A DNA stretch of 64,000 nt from Prostheceraeus crozeri (GCA_907163375.1 CAJQUW010008691.1:1-64000), one strand, 5' to 3'; positions 34,440-46,110 are shown, numbered from the stretch's first letter. The notes: generated by a model from the letters alone, not told the origin. Numbers and translations: made by a program.

Positions 34440-36458
34440 CAGCCTGTACCCCAGGTATGCAACCTTTCCTCTGACTGGCGTATTTGATTAGCATGAGAAC
34501 GATCCCTTTTAACATATAATCACTTGATGATATCGGAAAATAGTAGTCATAACATATTTTCAAAACTTTGCTTTTTAGGTTATATTTGTCTAAAAATTTG
34601 ATTTTTTCTTTTGTTTTTCAAATCGTTCTCATTTTGAAAATATAGACAGAAAAATGAAAACTAAGAAAATTTCTTGTACTTCAGTATATAATAAAAGAAA
34701 CTGCTTGGGTGTTTGAAACTAATCCTAAATTTTAAAAATTCCCATCCGTGTCCTGTTTTACGTGGAATTTACCATATCGGTTACTTTGAAGCCATAGTTA
34801 TCGATGATATTCCAGTTAGATCTCGCATAACTAACAACAGCATTAATGCCTTCCATTATGGGAATGCTGGTATATAGGTTCAGTGTTCATTTGGATCTGG
34901 GTACCCGTTTACTTGATCAGATTCGGAAATCTATCATCTTCAGTGTTCAGTGCGAATGTTTACTAATATTTGGGTGTCGGCTACCCCCGTGAAACCACTG
35001 GAAATTGCCTTTCTAGCCGAACAAAATTTTGCTTGTTTTATGTTTTTATCACTGGCTTTCATTCAATTCATTCATTTAATTTGGCATGTAGCGCTTTAAA
35101 GCCTTATATTCAATGCTTCTTCCAACTAAAGAATTGGCGCCTTTGACACATTAAAACTAAATAGAATTCTGCAGTTTTTTCTCCTCAAGATACTGAAGGT
35201 TGTGCCTGCGGCATTCAAAGTGTCAAAATCTATCTGAGGTACGCCAAGAGCCTGGAAGCATCGCCTATGACGCTCCTTCTGATACTTTGCATCCATAAAC
35301 AGTGATTCAGCAAGAAAATGCCGCAAGCCTAACTTAGAATGAAGTAGTTAGTCCTATTAGCTTAAATTAGCTTAAATTTGCTTATATCCTAGAGTTGCTA
35401 GTTGCTAGTTGTTACAGTGTACCTAGAAATGATCTCCTAGTGTCTCCAAAAATGGTTCTCCCTTTGGTGTGCAATGCAATCACATGCCTCATTATTTGAG
35501 AATACAACCACACCTATTCGACGAGATGTGGAGGGGCATCGGCTACCTTGCTTAGTTAATTGTGACTTGTTATATTGTTTTTTCGCAAAATGGCGCTCGC
35601 ATCCATGTGCATAAAACTTCATAATTATGATTGATCCATTTTCAATGCTAGCAATTAACAATAACATCAATCTAATTAACAGGCTGTATGGAATCAATTC
35701 ACTACTGCCTACAGTAACATTCATATTTTTGGAGGACTGATACGTACTACGTAGCATTTACCTGCGAAATGATGCCCGGGAAGATTCCTGAATTTTATTT
35801 TTGAAAATGCGTGGGAATTTTGGTCAGAGCAATTTTTTGATTATTTTGTTATTAAAAGATTATTTTGTTGCTGGTATACCTATGTACATGTTTTTTATAA
35901 TTATAGACATGTACCTTGCATGTAGGGTGCCACTAGGAAGAATAAGCCTCTCTCAATTGAATGGTGTCATTAGTAACTCGTGATCTGTTTATTTGCTGTT
36001 ATTATTTCAAAATTGAGCAATTTGTTGAATTACTTGATCAGTGAGTTGGGCACAGTTGCAACTGAAGCCATGTAATAAGCCTTTTTACTCACTCTTTTGG
36101 AATTCATCAGTCTACTGAATTTATAATAGCAAGGTATGATGGGAGGGCATCGGAAATACACGGAAAACAGTGTTTGTTGACGTAAAATAAAAATCTGGTT
36201 AGTCTATGTACTCATTTTTTGAACATCCTTTTACATAAATGACGCAATAAACGTGCGCATGACTGTATTTAATTACCTTCAATGAAGTGATGCACACAGT
36301 GCAGAAATTGTCATGCCTGACCGAATTTTGACGTCGCGGCGGAATTCTTTCTAGTCGGCTACTGTGGCAACACTGCTTATGAGCAGAACGTTTTAAAAGA
36401 AAATATTTACATCCCATAGATAACTACAGATCCCTAGCTGATTACGTGATGTCGCCTA
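34440..36458. other. no gene recognised
   Basis: Contains a copy at 35202-35224 of the word GTGCCTGCGGCATTCAAAG that resembles the motif family of 44838-45675. The 5' exons of the gene starting at 36806 may lie here but I could not fix any. Confidence 0.35.
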
Positions 36459-36760
36459 CACTGTAAACCGCTGGATACGAAAATTACATACAAACATATA
36501 CCAAAATCACATACAATTTGAAACTAGCATCTGATAAGAGATTCTCGCATGTTTACAGAGATCTGGTATGTTTTTCATAAGAAATCTCGCTTACTTTCGT
36601 ATGTGATTGGTAGGCGATGTAGCGATACGAACTATTCTATCTGTGGTTGACTGTTTTACATTTAATACGAGTTGTTGGTATGTTTTATATACGAGACCCG
36701 ATGCAAATTCGTCCTCATTCGTATGTGTTTAGTATGAAGAGCTTTAAGTAACATGGCAAC
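36459..36760. repeat. possible MITE with one CACTGTAAACC end
   Basis: TA-CACTGTAAACCGCTGG at 36457 matches the end of the MITE at 30686. Several ACATAC/GTATGT words follow, but I find no matching right end. Confidence 0.3.
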
Positions 36761-36805
36761 AAATAAGTTATATTACATACTACTGTCAAATAACATTTTT
36801 CTAAG

Positions 36806-37090
36806 AAACTGAAAGAGAAGGCAGAAAGTGATCAGTCGCAGAACTCTCTGTCAGTTTATCTTGCTTCTGAATTTTGTTTTGGCAATGGTAACGGTAATCG
36901 CCCCGATGTCGCCAATAACGCCACGCTTTCAGAATTTGTTGCTTGGAAAACGGATTTACAAAGACAATCTGATGGACGTATTCCGCAGTTCAGAGCGCAC
37001 AGACATAAAACAGATTACATCTACGGAGCTCAATGGGTAACCATCAGCAGTGACATGAAAAATATTCTCCTGCAATTGGTGAACGCAAGG
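36806..37090 (+). CDS. unknown multi-exon gene, first visible exon
   Basis: Acceptor TTTTTCTAAG, then 95 codons in phase 0 (KLKEKAESDQSQNSLSVYL, later FVAWKTDLQRQSDGRIP and YIYGAQWVTISSDMK) to NAR and the donor AGG|GTAACT. All later exons also join in phase 0, which supports this weaker donor. The frame stays open past it to 37249, with a stronger donor GTAAGT at 37247, but that site gives phase 2 and an early stop in the next exon. An in-frame stop lies just upstream of the acceptor, so earlier exons are needed. I do not recognise the protein; it is charged and soluble-looking. Confidence 0.5.
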
Positions 37091-37784
37091 GTAACTGACT
37101 GTGAAAACAGTACTGGAAACACTATTCCATCTCATCCTTATGCTATGGCAACTGCTCCAGGTGAAGTAAGACAATTTGTTGATCGCTCTCCCCCGTTGTT
37201 TCTGTTTGGAATTCGCGGTTCCAGTGATTTCAGCACAGCGTGGAGGTAAGTTCGTTTGCAGCACCATATTGAAAATATAACAGCAACAAAATATCGACAC
37301 TATATCGAGACAAAGGTAAGTCAGGGTGCAATAGTGAAGAGCAATTGTACACTCAACGACAATGAATACATAACGCTAAGATTTACTCTTCTCAAATATT
37401 AAAATGTTCAAACGTGCATCAGATAGATCATGTCCAATATTTTCGGATGCTGGTATGGCTGCATTTCTATATCCGATGAATATTTGAGTAATTTTTGCCT
37501 ATTAATTCAGTGCCTGATAGTGGACAATGGTTGTGATTGGCTCTGTCACTGATGCTGGCAGTTATGCTGCCGAAACATGTCTGCAAGTACACATTTACCG
37601 AAAACATTGCAGCTCCACAACTGTCCACGCGAAATTAGATAAGACTTCTAGAACTCTACATAATCTGCTAGACTTCTACAACATCATAGATTTCAAAATT
37701 TTGTGTGCGAACGGGCGCAGCATCTATCGAATAAATCAGTCAACGATCAGATGAACCAATTTTGCAATGCGAAAAAATGTGATG

Positions 37785-38226
37785 GTGCGCTATTGTCAAA
37801 TAACAATAATGTCACTCCATCCTCTTCTTGCCCTGCGAGCTGATTGCAGTGAGTTGAAGAAAACATGACTATCGATCGTTTGTGGAGTTCGTGTCGTTTG
37901 CGCAGTTAAGGTTAAAAATGAAAGAGTGCGTGCGCTATTGTCAAATAATGATCCTGTCAGTCTCTCCTCTTCTTGCTCTACAAGCTGATTGCAGTGAGTT
38001 GAAGAAAACATGATTATCGATTGTTTTTGTGGAGTTCGTGTCGTTTGCGTACTTAAGGTAAATAATGAAAGAGTGCGTGCGCTATTGTTAAATAAATAAC
38101 AATCCTGTCAGTCTCTCCTCTTCTTGCTCTACAAGCTGATTGCAGTGAGTTGAAGAAAACATGATTATCGATTGTTTTTGTGGAGTGCGTGTCGTTTGCG
38201 TAGTTAAGGCTAAAAATGAAAGAGAA
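37785..38226. repeat. three tandem ~146 bp units
   Basis: Units start at 37785, 37930 and 38077, each with GTGCGCTATTGT, then CTCTTCTTGC, GCTGATTGCAGTGAGTTGAA and GAAAACATGA. They lie in the long intron 37091-39545. A diverged single copy sits at 43716-43850. Confidence 0.85.
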
Positions 38227-38839
38227 AAGTCAAAACACGTTGCTTGCTTAAGAATAGAAATGATCAAGCTCGTGGGCTTTTGCTAAACTTGTACAAAACA
38301 GTGTGTCAAGTCGCTAGAAAAAGTAAACGGACTGAAAAAAAGTATAAATCTGTTGAACTTCTTCGCACTAAATTAAGTATGGTATTTGTTTACTGCTTGA
38401 TATGATCACCACACTGTTATGGCATCGTTTGATGTGACGCTTGTCCTGGTTGACTAATAATAATGACCATTCAGTACAAGGTCAGCTAGCAGTTGTCAAT
38501 CCTTCATTCATGCAAATTGCGCACAAATGGTAGAGAGAAATAGATTAGAAATAGAAATACCTCGATGCCACTGTCAGAGAATTCCTTCGCTTTCAAGAAC
38601 GAAACCCAATTGTTAATGACGTCATAAAATGGTCACTAAATTCGGTTCTTTGTCCTCCACCGAGAGTCAGAATTTCGTGGGACTGAGCCCGACATGATTT
38701 TGGGCTGGACTGCTCCTTTAATCGTCGATCAATTTCTTATGTTCTGAAATAGAGAAATCGATCGTCGATTTGCTGCTAATTCGTAGATCTGCGCATTCCA
38801 CCTAATTTCAACTATTGTTTTGGGACATCTTGAGAGTCA

Positions 38840-38945
38840 AACACAGGGTGACCAAATGGGATCTATTTAGAGACCGGTCTCTATTGTCCTCTATTTGGTC
38901 ACTTTTTTTCGCCAGGTCTCTATTTTTAGAGACCAAAATTTCCCA
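38840..38945. repeat. palindromic cluster
   Basis: GACCAAAT ... ATTTGGTC encloses the perfect 14-base palindrome AGAGACCGGTCTCT (38869-38882), followed by further TCTCTATTT/AGAGACC words. It begins CAGGGTGACCAAATG, similar to a transposon end, but I found no partner. Confidence 0.45.
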
Positions 38946-39191
38946 TGTACAGATGCATCAAATAGGCAATAGGCATACTCGTGAACTACTTAACTTAAAA
39001 TCTAAATTTCAACGAAATAGTTTTGCTTTTCATTGCATTCCGAAACTTGATAACTGATAGCCTAGAATAAGACGGTTTTGTAAGATCGACTTTTTCGTTT
39101 CATAAGATATGGACTTTTCAATTTTTTTCTTCTCTAAGATCCAGTCATAGACAGCAGATCCGATCTAGTTTGGCTATAACATCCTAGTATA

Positions 39192-39225
39192 CAGGGTGAT
39201 CCAAAAAACAAATCCGACCTGCTGA
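39192..39225. repeat. solo mariner-type end
   Basis: TA-CAGGGTGATCCAAAAAAC is typical of mariner-like MITE ends. The other end was not found. Confidence 0.35.
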
Positions 39226-39545
39226 TTCCATTTCTGAAGTCTGATTTGCCGAATTCATCCTCAGTATTTAGCTATCGAGATATTATTGATTTTACATGAA
39301 AAATGCACATGTTCAGCACTTGAACCATGCATGTGTAAGTGCTGAAACATGGATGAAGTGTCAATCGATCCCAAAAAATGTGGCATTTTTATACAATTTG
39401 AACTCGGTAATGTTTATTGAATGTTTACTAAGAAATATTAATTAACATTATACATGTGTACACGAAATCGTATTTTACATACCATAATAATTTAGCATAT
39501 ATTAGAGGGTAAATATTAGCATAATCTGCCGTTCATCATTTTCAG

Positions 39546-39698
39546 GGAAAAGAAAACTTGACACCGGATGAGCAATTGGCTCTAATTGATCGGCTGGCTC
39601 ATCGTCCTCATGTCAAAATTATCGTAGCTCCTCAAAATTATCAGGCTACCACTGCACTTTTAGCGAATGCAGGAAGTGTCTTAATCCACAAACTGACG
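39546..39698 (+). CDS. unknown multi-exon gene, second visible exon
   Basis: Acceptor TCATTTTCAG and donor ACG|GTAAGT bound 153 bases, exactly 51 codons in phase 0: GKENLTPDEQLALIDRL, then HVKIIVAPQNYQATTALL, then ANAGSVLIHKLT. The pattern looks like a folded alpha/beta segment. No family recognised. Confidence 0.6.
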
Positions 39699-39915
39699 GT
39701 AAGTAGATTTCGTTAATTCGAATTGGCCATTGATGGTTCGTCCGTTTATCGAAAACATGTTTCTATGAGAACTCCCTTAACTCCCTTCGATAGCCTGTAA
39801 ATTCTAAAGTTATTAGTGTAAAATTTGGGCTCCAAAATTGGAGATTAAAAGAAATTATTGGATTATGTCGCGTCAATGGTGGTAATTAATAAACTTCCTA
39901 ACCTTGTTTTTGCAG

Positions 39916-39958
39916 GAGTCAACATCCTACCAAGCAGATGAGAAAAATAATGCAAAAG
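39916..39958 (+). CDS. duplicated small exon, copy 1 (out of phase)
   Basis: Acceptor TTTTTGCAG, then ESTSYQADEKNNAK and a donor AAAAG|GTAAAA. The 43-base length leaves one extra base, so using it shifts the downstream frame. Exon and 40 bases of preceding intron (GGTGGTAATTAATAAACTT) are copied at 40067. It is either a dead exon copy, or an alternative exon that truncates the protein. Confidence 0.5.
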
Positions 39959-40066
39959 GTAAAAATGTTTGCAGATGAAATGGATTCTTGAAATTCGCAT
40001 TTCATTTACGAATCAACCCTGTCTGTGTGGCGGTAATTAACAAACTTTCCAACCTTATCTTTCCAG

Positions 40067-40117
40067 GAGTCAGTATCGTTCTACCAAACCCAAGCAGATG
40101 AAAAGATGAATGCACAG
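40067..40117 (+). CDS. duplicated small exon, copy 2 (in phase)
   Basis: Acceptor TATCTTTCCAG and donor CAG|GTAAGT bound 51 bases (ESVSFYQTQADEKMNAQ), phase 0 at both ends, so this copy keeps the frame. Relative to copy 1 it has two extra codons in the middle and a better donor. Confidence 0.6.
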
Positions 40118-40325
40118 GTAAGTTATGGATAGGCATGCGAACTATAGTATCCATCGAATAAGTTTCGGAAGTCAAGGTAACTTAGCCTTTACTATCAACC
40201 GAAGAGAATATTGCGCTATAACTGACAATTTTGAACGACTGACGTTGAAGTTGCACATTATTATCGAAGCAAAATTATCGAAAATACTAAATTGTTGAGC
40301 TGAATCTTGTATCTTTTTTGTTTAG

Positions 40326-40412
40326 CAGAAAATTCCACCAAGATTAAAATTGAGAAGAACTCGCAAGTGGAGCACCGAGGCCCTGTTGATGTGGGCGTCT
40401 TCCGAAGAACAG
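40326..40412 (+). CDS. unknown multi-exon gene, basic exon
   Basis: 87 bases in phase 0 encode QKIPPRLKLRRTRKW and then STEALLMWASSEEQ, ended by CAG|GTGAGT. The first part is strongly basic and may bind nucleic acid or serve as a nuclear signal. The acceptor is TTTAGCAG, a tandem NAGNAG site, so the first Gln may be included or skipped. Confidence 0.55.
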
Positions 40413-41703
40413 GTGAGTTGAAATTGAATGAAAAGCTTGTAGTGTATATGATTGTTGATATCGTTAATATCGAATTGATATGTCAATACCTTAACTAGCC
40501 ATAGCTATCATGTTGTGAAAGAAAAATCATAAATTACGTACTACATTGATCGAGTACCGATGCCGAGTACGACAGTGTCGCGAATTATCTGCTCTTGTTG
40601 ATATTTTTCAACGTTATCTAACCCCTTCGCTCCTGAAACGTATATATATGTCCAAACATTTTCTTTAGTTAATGTTGGTCCTGACTGTGACCAGGCCAGA
40701 ACACACATCAATAGCTTTATGTGTGTCTCAGAGCCAGAGCCCTCGACAATGATTGTAATTGACAAACGATCATCATCAATTAATCAGAAGCAACTGTCGC
40801 TAGGCATCATGATATGAAGAGCCCTGTAATTCGGATCAAAGACCAGGCCTATTACATATTGGCATCATATCACTTAATTGCAGCCACCTATTTAAGAATT
40901 AAGCTCATAAATTGTTCCTCTATCCTTGATAGAGCTTATTGGACCGCGGGTAGGCCCTACGTAAATTTCACATCTTGACACAATAGTGGCCTGCATATAA
41001 GTGTTTTGAAATGCCTTCCTTTGCCAATCGATTGTATGCTTTTCTACAAGCACACACATACAAGTTACAAACCTGAAAATTTTCCGCAACTTTGCGGATT
41101 TCCACCAAAATGAAGTTAAAGCCATCATCCTTGAGATTTGCTCAAAAATGTAGAATTGAAATAAGAGGGGTGGGGGAGTAGGTTTGTGATGGAATGAGTG
41201 GTCTAATTTTATGTGTCAAGTAAGCCATAACAACATTTTTGCTCAGACATACATGTAGTATCTTTTTCCTATTTCATTTATTATTATTGAGAATGTGCTC
41301 AGTCGGATTGAAATATGTCATTTGCACAAATGCTTGCATTGATTCTTTCTAGAAAAGGCTGATAAAGATATTGAGCTACATACAGAACCTAATAATCATA
41401 GTTTAAGCAAATGAAGAATAGAATGGATAAAGGACAATAGTCGATTTGTCACGCTCGACAAATAATCAATAACTTTACAGTAACTTCAAATTAAGGTGGA
41501 CAAAAATTGGCAATAATTATTCAATGGATCAAGTCATTAATTTAATATTGACAGTGAAAGACTAAAACTGCAACAAAATTCCTGTACTAATCTGTGAATG
41601 GAAGCTGGAAATTCGCGTTATAATTGCAGATTGCTTCAGTCAAACTGACTTTCTATTTTATTTTTCTGATCTCTACATAACTGGTACTCCTTATTTTCTA
41701 CAG

Positions 41704-41826
41704 AAAAAGATCATCGGGGAAGCAGACAACAACGCTTGCAGCAGTTGCAGTGTCAATTTTTTTCACTACACTGGTCCGGATTGGTGCAGTTGCACTGTCT
41801 GCGAGAAATGGTATTGCGGACTTTAA
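41704..41826 (+). CDS. unknown multi-exon gene, last exon with Cys-rich finger
   Basis: After TATTTTCTACAG the phase-0 frame reads KKIIGEADNNACSSC, then a FHYTGPDWCSCTVCEKWYC segment, Gly-Leu and TAA at 41824-41826. The spacing C-x2-C-x13-C-x-C-x2-C-x4-C, with DW before and KWYC at the end, resembles the truncated PHD-like fingers that close several transposase and chromatin proteins. A Tc1 element starts 118 bases downstream, probably in the 3' untranslated region. The summed visible product is about 230 residues. Confidence 0.55.
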   Translation, partial: KKIIGEADNNACSSCSVNFFHYTGPDWCSCTVCEKWYCGL

Positions 41827-41943
41827 TACAAATATCAGAAGAAGTTCATGTGCGGCAATTGTATGCCCAATTGGTATTAACGTTTCATGTTACTGATCCA
41901 TCGATATTCTTGATCGTTGCAATAGATTTCAGGTCAATATATA

Positions 41944-43337
41944 CTCACTGACATAAATAATGAAACCAACTATCATTGACTTGAATGGAAGTTTGTTTCA
42001 TTTTTTTCTATGGTTTGAGATGATATCTCGCTTTCTATGTATCACCATTGAACTCCATAATATGATAAGGGAAATGATATAGGACCATCAAATTTCAAAA
42101 TTTGATATTGATCACAGTAACAGCTAGAAGTTGAACAGAATCACCGCCTACTGCTGACCAGATTTGACTTATGAAATGGCGCACGATAACTTTACCAGAG
42201 GAATGGCAATTGGGATGATGCGTTGTGGGCTTAGTTCTACAACTGTTGCGAAAGAATTGAAAATTTCAAGGGTCGTTGTATGGAGGTGGTGGTGTCGTTG
42301 GAAAGCAGAAGGAAATGTGGAAAAGAGGAACGGATCAGGAAGACCAAGGGTATCATCCAAGCGGACAGATGCACGCTTAGTTTTAGCTGCTAAAAGAAAC
42401 TGATTTGTGTCCGTCCCGAAGCTAATTGTGTACTGGAAGGTTGCTGGGAACGTTGCCTGTAGCTTTCGAACTGCATATCAAAGATTGCGAGAAGCTGGTA
42501 TACAGTCTCGACGACCCGCTGTGAGAATTCCGTTGAGCCTGGAACATCGAAGGAGACGAGTGACGTGGTGTCAAGGTCATCAGTCGTGGAGTGACAGTCA
42601 GTGGGAACGCGTGCTCTGGACTGATGAATCGAGGTTTGCTCTCGATTTCAACGATGGTCGGATCCGTGTTCATCGCTTGCCAAGTGAACGATTTGCTCCA
42701 TGTTGTGTCAAAGAACACGACCGGTACGTCGGCGGTAGTGTCATGGTTTGGGCCGGTATCTGGCACAATGGAAAAACACCAGCAATCGTAGTGAAAGGAA
42801 CATTGACAGGACAGCGATATGCCGACGAGATCGTGACACCGGTCGTGGTTCCAGCAGTGACATCGACATCGAATCAATTGATTTTTCAGGATGACAACGC
42901 AAGGCCCCATCGCGCTTCAGTGGTCTCTAACAGGATAGCAAGCAGTAGAATCCCAACCTTGGAATGGCCCTCACGTTCTTCCGACCTCTCCCACATCGAG
43001 CACTGCTGGGATGAACTTGGTCGCAGAGTGAGGGAGAGGTACAACCACCCACCAGTGTCTTTGAAGATGTTGGCCGACAGACTGATCGAGCAGTGGAACC
43101 TCTTAGACCTGGCATTCATCCAGCGACTGTACTCATCCATGCCCTCACGCATCGATGCCTGTTTGGATGCTCGCAGTGGTCACACCCGTTTCTAACTTAA
43201 GTTGATAAAATCATGAGTATCAAATTAAATGTTTTTGTACATTTTAAATGTTTTAAATGTAATGAAACGTACAGTACAACCAAGTTTAAGTCATAAGTAT
43301 TCATATCAGGACTTGTTTCATTCTTTTTGTCACTGAG
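41944..43337 (+). mobile_element. Tc1-like DNA transposon, complete ends
   Basis: Ends CTCACTGACATAAATAATGA (left) and CTCAGTGACAAAAAGAATGA (right, reversed) are flanked by TA at 41942-41943 and 43338-43339. It is 1394 bp long with one transposase gene, and belongs to the same family as the broken copy at 50144-51244. Confidence 0.92.
42176..43195 (+). pseudogene. Tc1 transposase, one in-frame stop
   Basis: A 339-codon frame from MAHDNFTRGMAIG to GHTRF. The N-terminal part holds a helix-turn-helix (STTVAKELKISRVVVWRW), followed by the linker GSGRPRVSSKRT. The catalytic DD34E triad is complete: WTDESRF, FQDDNARPH, and HIEHCWDEL, with 34 residues between second Asp and Glu. The only visible fault is TGA at 42401-42403 inside AAKRN-FVSVPK, where an Arg codon CGA would be expected from the family. 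The copy is therefore young; a start at the TTG upstream is less likely than this ATG. Confidence 0.92.
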
Positions 43338-43715
43338 TATATACCATTTTGAACCTATCAACTATTCTCAATTATTGCATGTACCGGGTACTTAAAATTC
43401 GTTTTGACAATCTTGGCACCCATAATCAAAACTAATTGATACATAGTATATTAGTTAATTAGAACAGTAAGAATGATTGGAGATAATCTAAAATACTTGT
43501 AATTTCGGTTCTACTCTCGTGTCGAACCTAATAAGCTTATAGCAACGTATTTGCTTGAGAATTTTTTTGATAGGCCATCACAGTATATTGTGCATGATCA
43601 CGAGTATGGTCACAAATAAGTAATAATAATACATGTGATAAGTTTTATTCCGGAATGACAAACGCATGACGGATTTTATTTGACAAAGGAGCAAGTGTAT
43701 CAGAAGTCAGACTGC
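43338..43715. other. no gene seen
   Basis: AT-rich flank of the Tc1 insertion; no supported feature. Confidence 0.4.
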
Positions 43716-43850
43716 ATTGACGACAAAAGGCGAGCTGAGTGCAGCGGCTTGATGAAAACATGATTATCGAGTGCGTGTCGGTTGCGTCGTAAATGAGGAA
43801 GTCAAAAGTCAACGCTTAAGAAGAGAAATGATTTAGTGTACGAATCTGCT
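43716..43850. repeat. diverged copy of the 37785-38226 unit
   Basis: Shares GCGAGCTGA, TGAAAACATGATTATCGA, GTGCGTGTCG and the following AAGAGAAATGAT with the end of the tandem array near 38100-38275. Confidence 0.6.
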
Positions 43851-46110
43851 CTGCAAGAATAGGATAGGTCTAGAGCTTTTACCTTTTCATCGATAGAATA
43901 ATTGTCACATGGGTATAGAGGAGCAAATGATCATAGACACAGAGTGAGAAAGTTTATCAGTGCGTCATTCTCAAATCGAGTCATTATCGTTACACAGATT
44001 CACGTGGACTGTTGTTTCTCTTGCTGAAGATGGGTGCACGTGATTTTGAAAATTATATTTATGCATTCTTGAATAACAACTTCACGTTTACCAGTTATCA
44101 TATTTTCCTCCTAATCCTCCTATTTTTTTTGTTGAGTGATGCGAAACTCATAGGTCTAGATTTTTCCAAATCATTTTCGTATATTTCGTCTGAGTGATAG
44201 AAAATTCATTGAATTCAAATTGTATGTTAACTCATATTGATTTTTGCCACTTTAAATGAATCTCAATTAAAATATTTGGTTTATGACACATACCTGGCTT
44301 AGCCTGCCGGTGGAAATTCACGAACATGAAAATCGGAAACTTTAAAAGCCAATTCTTCAGAAAATGGACAAATGTGTTTCTGTGTGTTAAATGTTTCTTT
44401 CCTATTTTGTTAAATAATGCAGGTATCATTTTTTTCTGATGTGTGACATTTTGTCTCGGGTGCCCAATTCACTTTGCAAAAATAGCTGCTCAGTAGAAGA
44501 GTTAATAAAACCTAAGGGACGTCTGGGTATGGGTCTTTTCTCCTAACAAACCTTATTTCATTAAAATCGGAAGAAAAGCTTTCTAGCTACATCTGATAGC
44601 GTAAAGTTAACCCGATGAGAAAATTAAGAAAATATACGTGTCCAATGTTCGTAAGTTTCCGTATTTTCCGTATTCTTTTACACCTTGTCCGTATTTTCCG
44701 CATTTTTGACATCTCATCAGTTGTTTCAGTATTTTTTGCACCTCGCTTTAACAGAACTAACCCTGTCGTTGCCAAACGTATTTATTCAGGATTCTGAGTA
44801 CCAAAATATGATAGTTGAAACTCTAGAATACTGGAAGTTTCGCCTGCGGCGCTTGAGAATACATTTAAGTCTGGAATTGCTCTTCTGGTCTCCAAAGTTT
44901 TGTTGGTGGCGCCATGAAAATGTCTATCAATTGATGATGACTGTAGTTTCGCTTTCGGAAAAATCTGCTGGCCTAGCTACAGCAATTCTACTTAGCGCTG
45001 AGCTTTCGGCTGTGGCATTTTATTTAAGTGCCAAATTCATAGATGCCAGTGTATCTATAATTGCACTGCAACCCATTTAAAAAGACCATTTTTAACGTGT
45101 TCTAAGGTCGGGCCTATTTCGCCTGGAGTGCTGCAGGCACTGGAAGTGTCGCACTCTGATATTTAATAGCAGTCTGTAAAGTCTAAACGGCTCTTTCGAC
45201 TGAGACTCTATATGGGCGGCGATATGTATCAATGCGCCAAGAACCTTGAAGCTCTGCAAGCTTTGCATTATAAGGATTCGGTAGCTTAACTATTCTTCGT
45301 AAGGCAGAAGGTTTCGCCTGCAGAAGGCATTTCAAGTGTCAGTTAGTTCATATAGTTAACACTCCCGAGACAGTCCGTTAAGAATGCGTCGCTATAAGTG
45401 ATTAATGATTGTTGTATTTCGCAGATGTTGTGTAAAATGTGAGATTTGATTTATGAATATTTCGCCAGTTTTTGTTAGTTAGATGATTTCTAATCTTTCT
45501 ACTAATCACAAACCTTTGATGTGGTAATATTGTGTACCATTTTACATTCACCATCAATATGAATTTCATCGCAGCAAGGCTTTGTGTATATTATCATTAA
45601 CATCCGAATTCATTTTCCTGATTTATAGCCTAGTCCGATGAGTCCGAAAAACTGACTGTTTCGCCTGCGGCGCCTACATTTCAGCACATCTAACCAAGGA
45701 TAATATAGTTCGGGTAAGGAAGTTTGTCAACTGTCAAAAAAAGTGAATTGTCATGCTGCTAATTTTGTAGCTACACCATTTCACAATCTCCCACGTGTTA
45801 TATGATATATAAAATTAGTAGTATGACAGAAAATCACTTCCACTATTTTTGTGATTTGACAATCTTTACTAGCCAAAATTTGCATCTAACCACCTTCCAC
45901 CAAGAAGATGTCACAAGTACCGTAGCTTAGCCTACCGTACCCCTAGGGCCTCCTCCCCTAACGGCAGCAATGGAGGGTCGAGGGTCACATGTCAAATAGT
46001 ACAAAGTGGAGTACGGTATATAACAGTTTCGGACTTTTCATCAACTCGCAATCGTAGCCATTTCTTAAAACCATTTAAGTCATTTCGCCTACTGATAATC
46101 TTATACGCAC
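43851..46110. other. no gene; dispersed TTTCGCCTGCGGCGC motif
   Basis: TTTCGCCTGCGGCGC or close variants occur at 44838, 45118, 45312 and 45659, mostly followed within 20-40 bases by CATTTxAAGTGTC-like words; a variant is at 35202. TTTTCCGTATT is also repeated near 44655-44700. Open frames here (for example 44685-45080) match nothing known. Confidence 0.4.

Noticed and set aside
37527-37754. Plus-strand frame inside the long intron as an extra exon of the 36806-41826 gene
   Set aside because: A plausible acceptor precedes it, but joining it to either upstream donor gives an early stop or breaks the phase-0 chain.
42422-42910. Minus-strand 162-codon frame over the Tc1 transposase
   Set aside because: Antisense of a well-supported transposase; no motif of its own.
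44685-45080. 131-codon plus-strand frame as a gene
   Set aside because: It overlaps the dispersed TTTCGCCTGCGGCGC repeats, has no recognised domain and no supporting splice sites.
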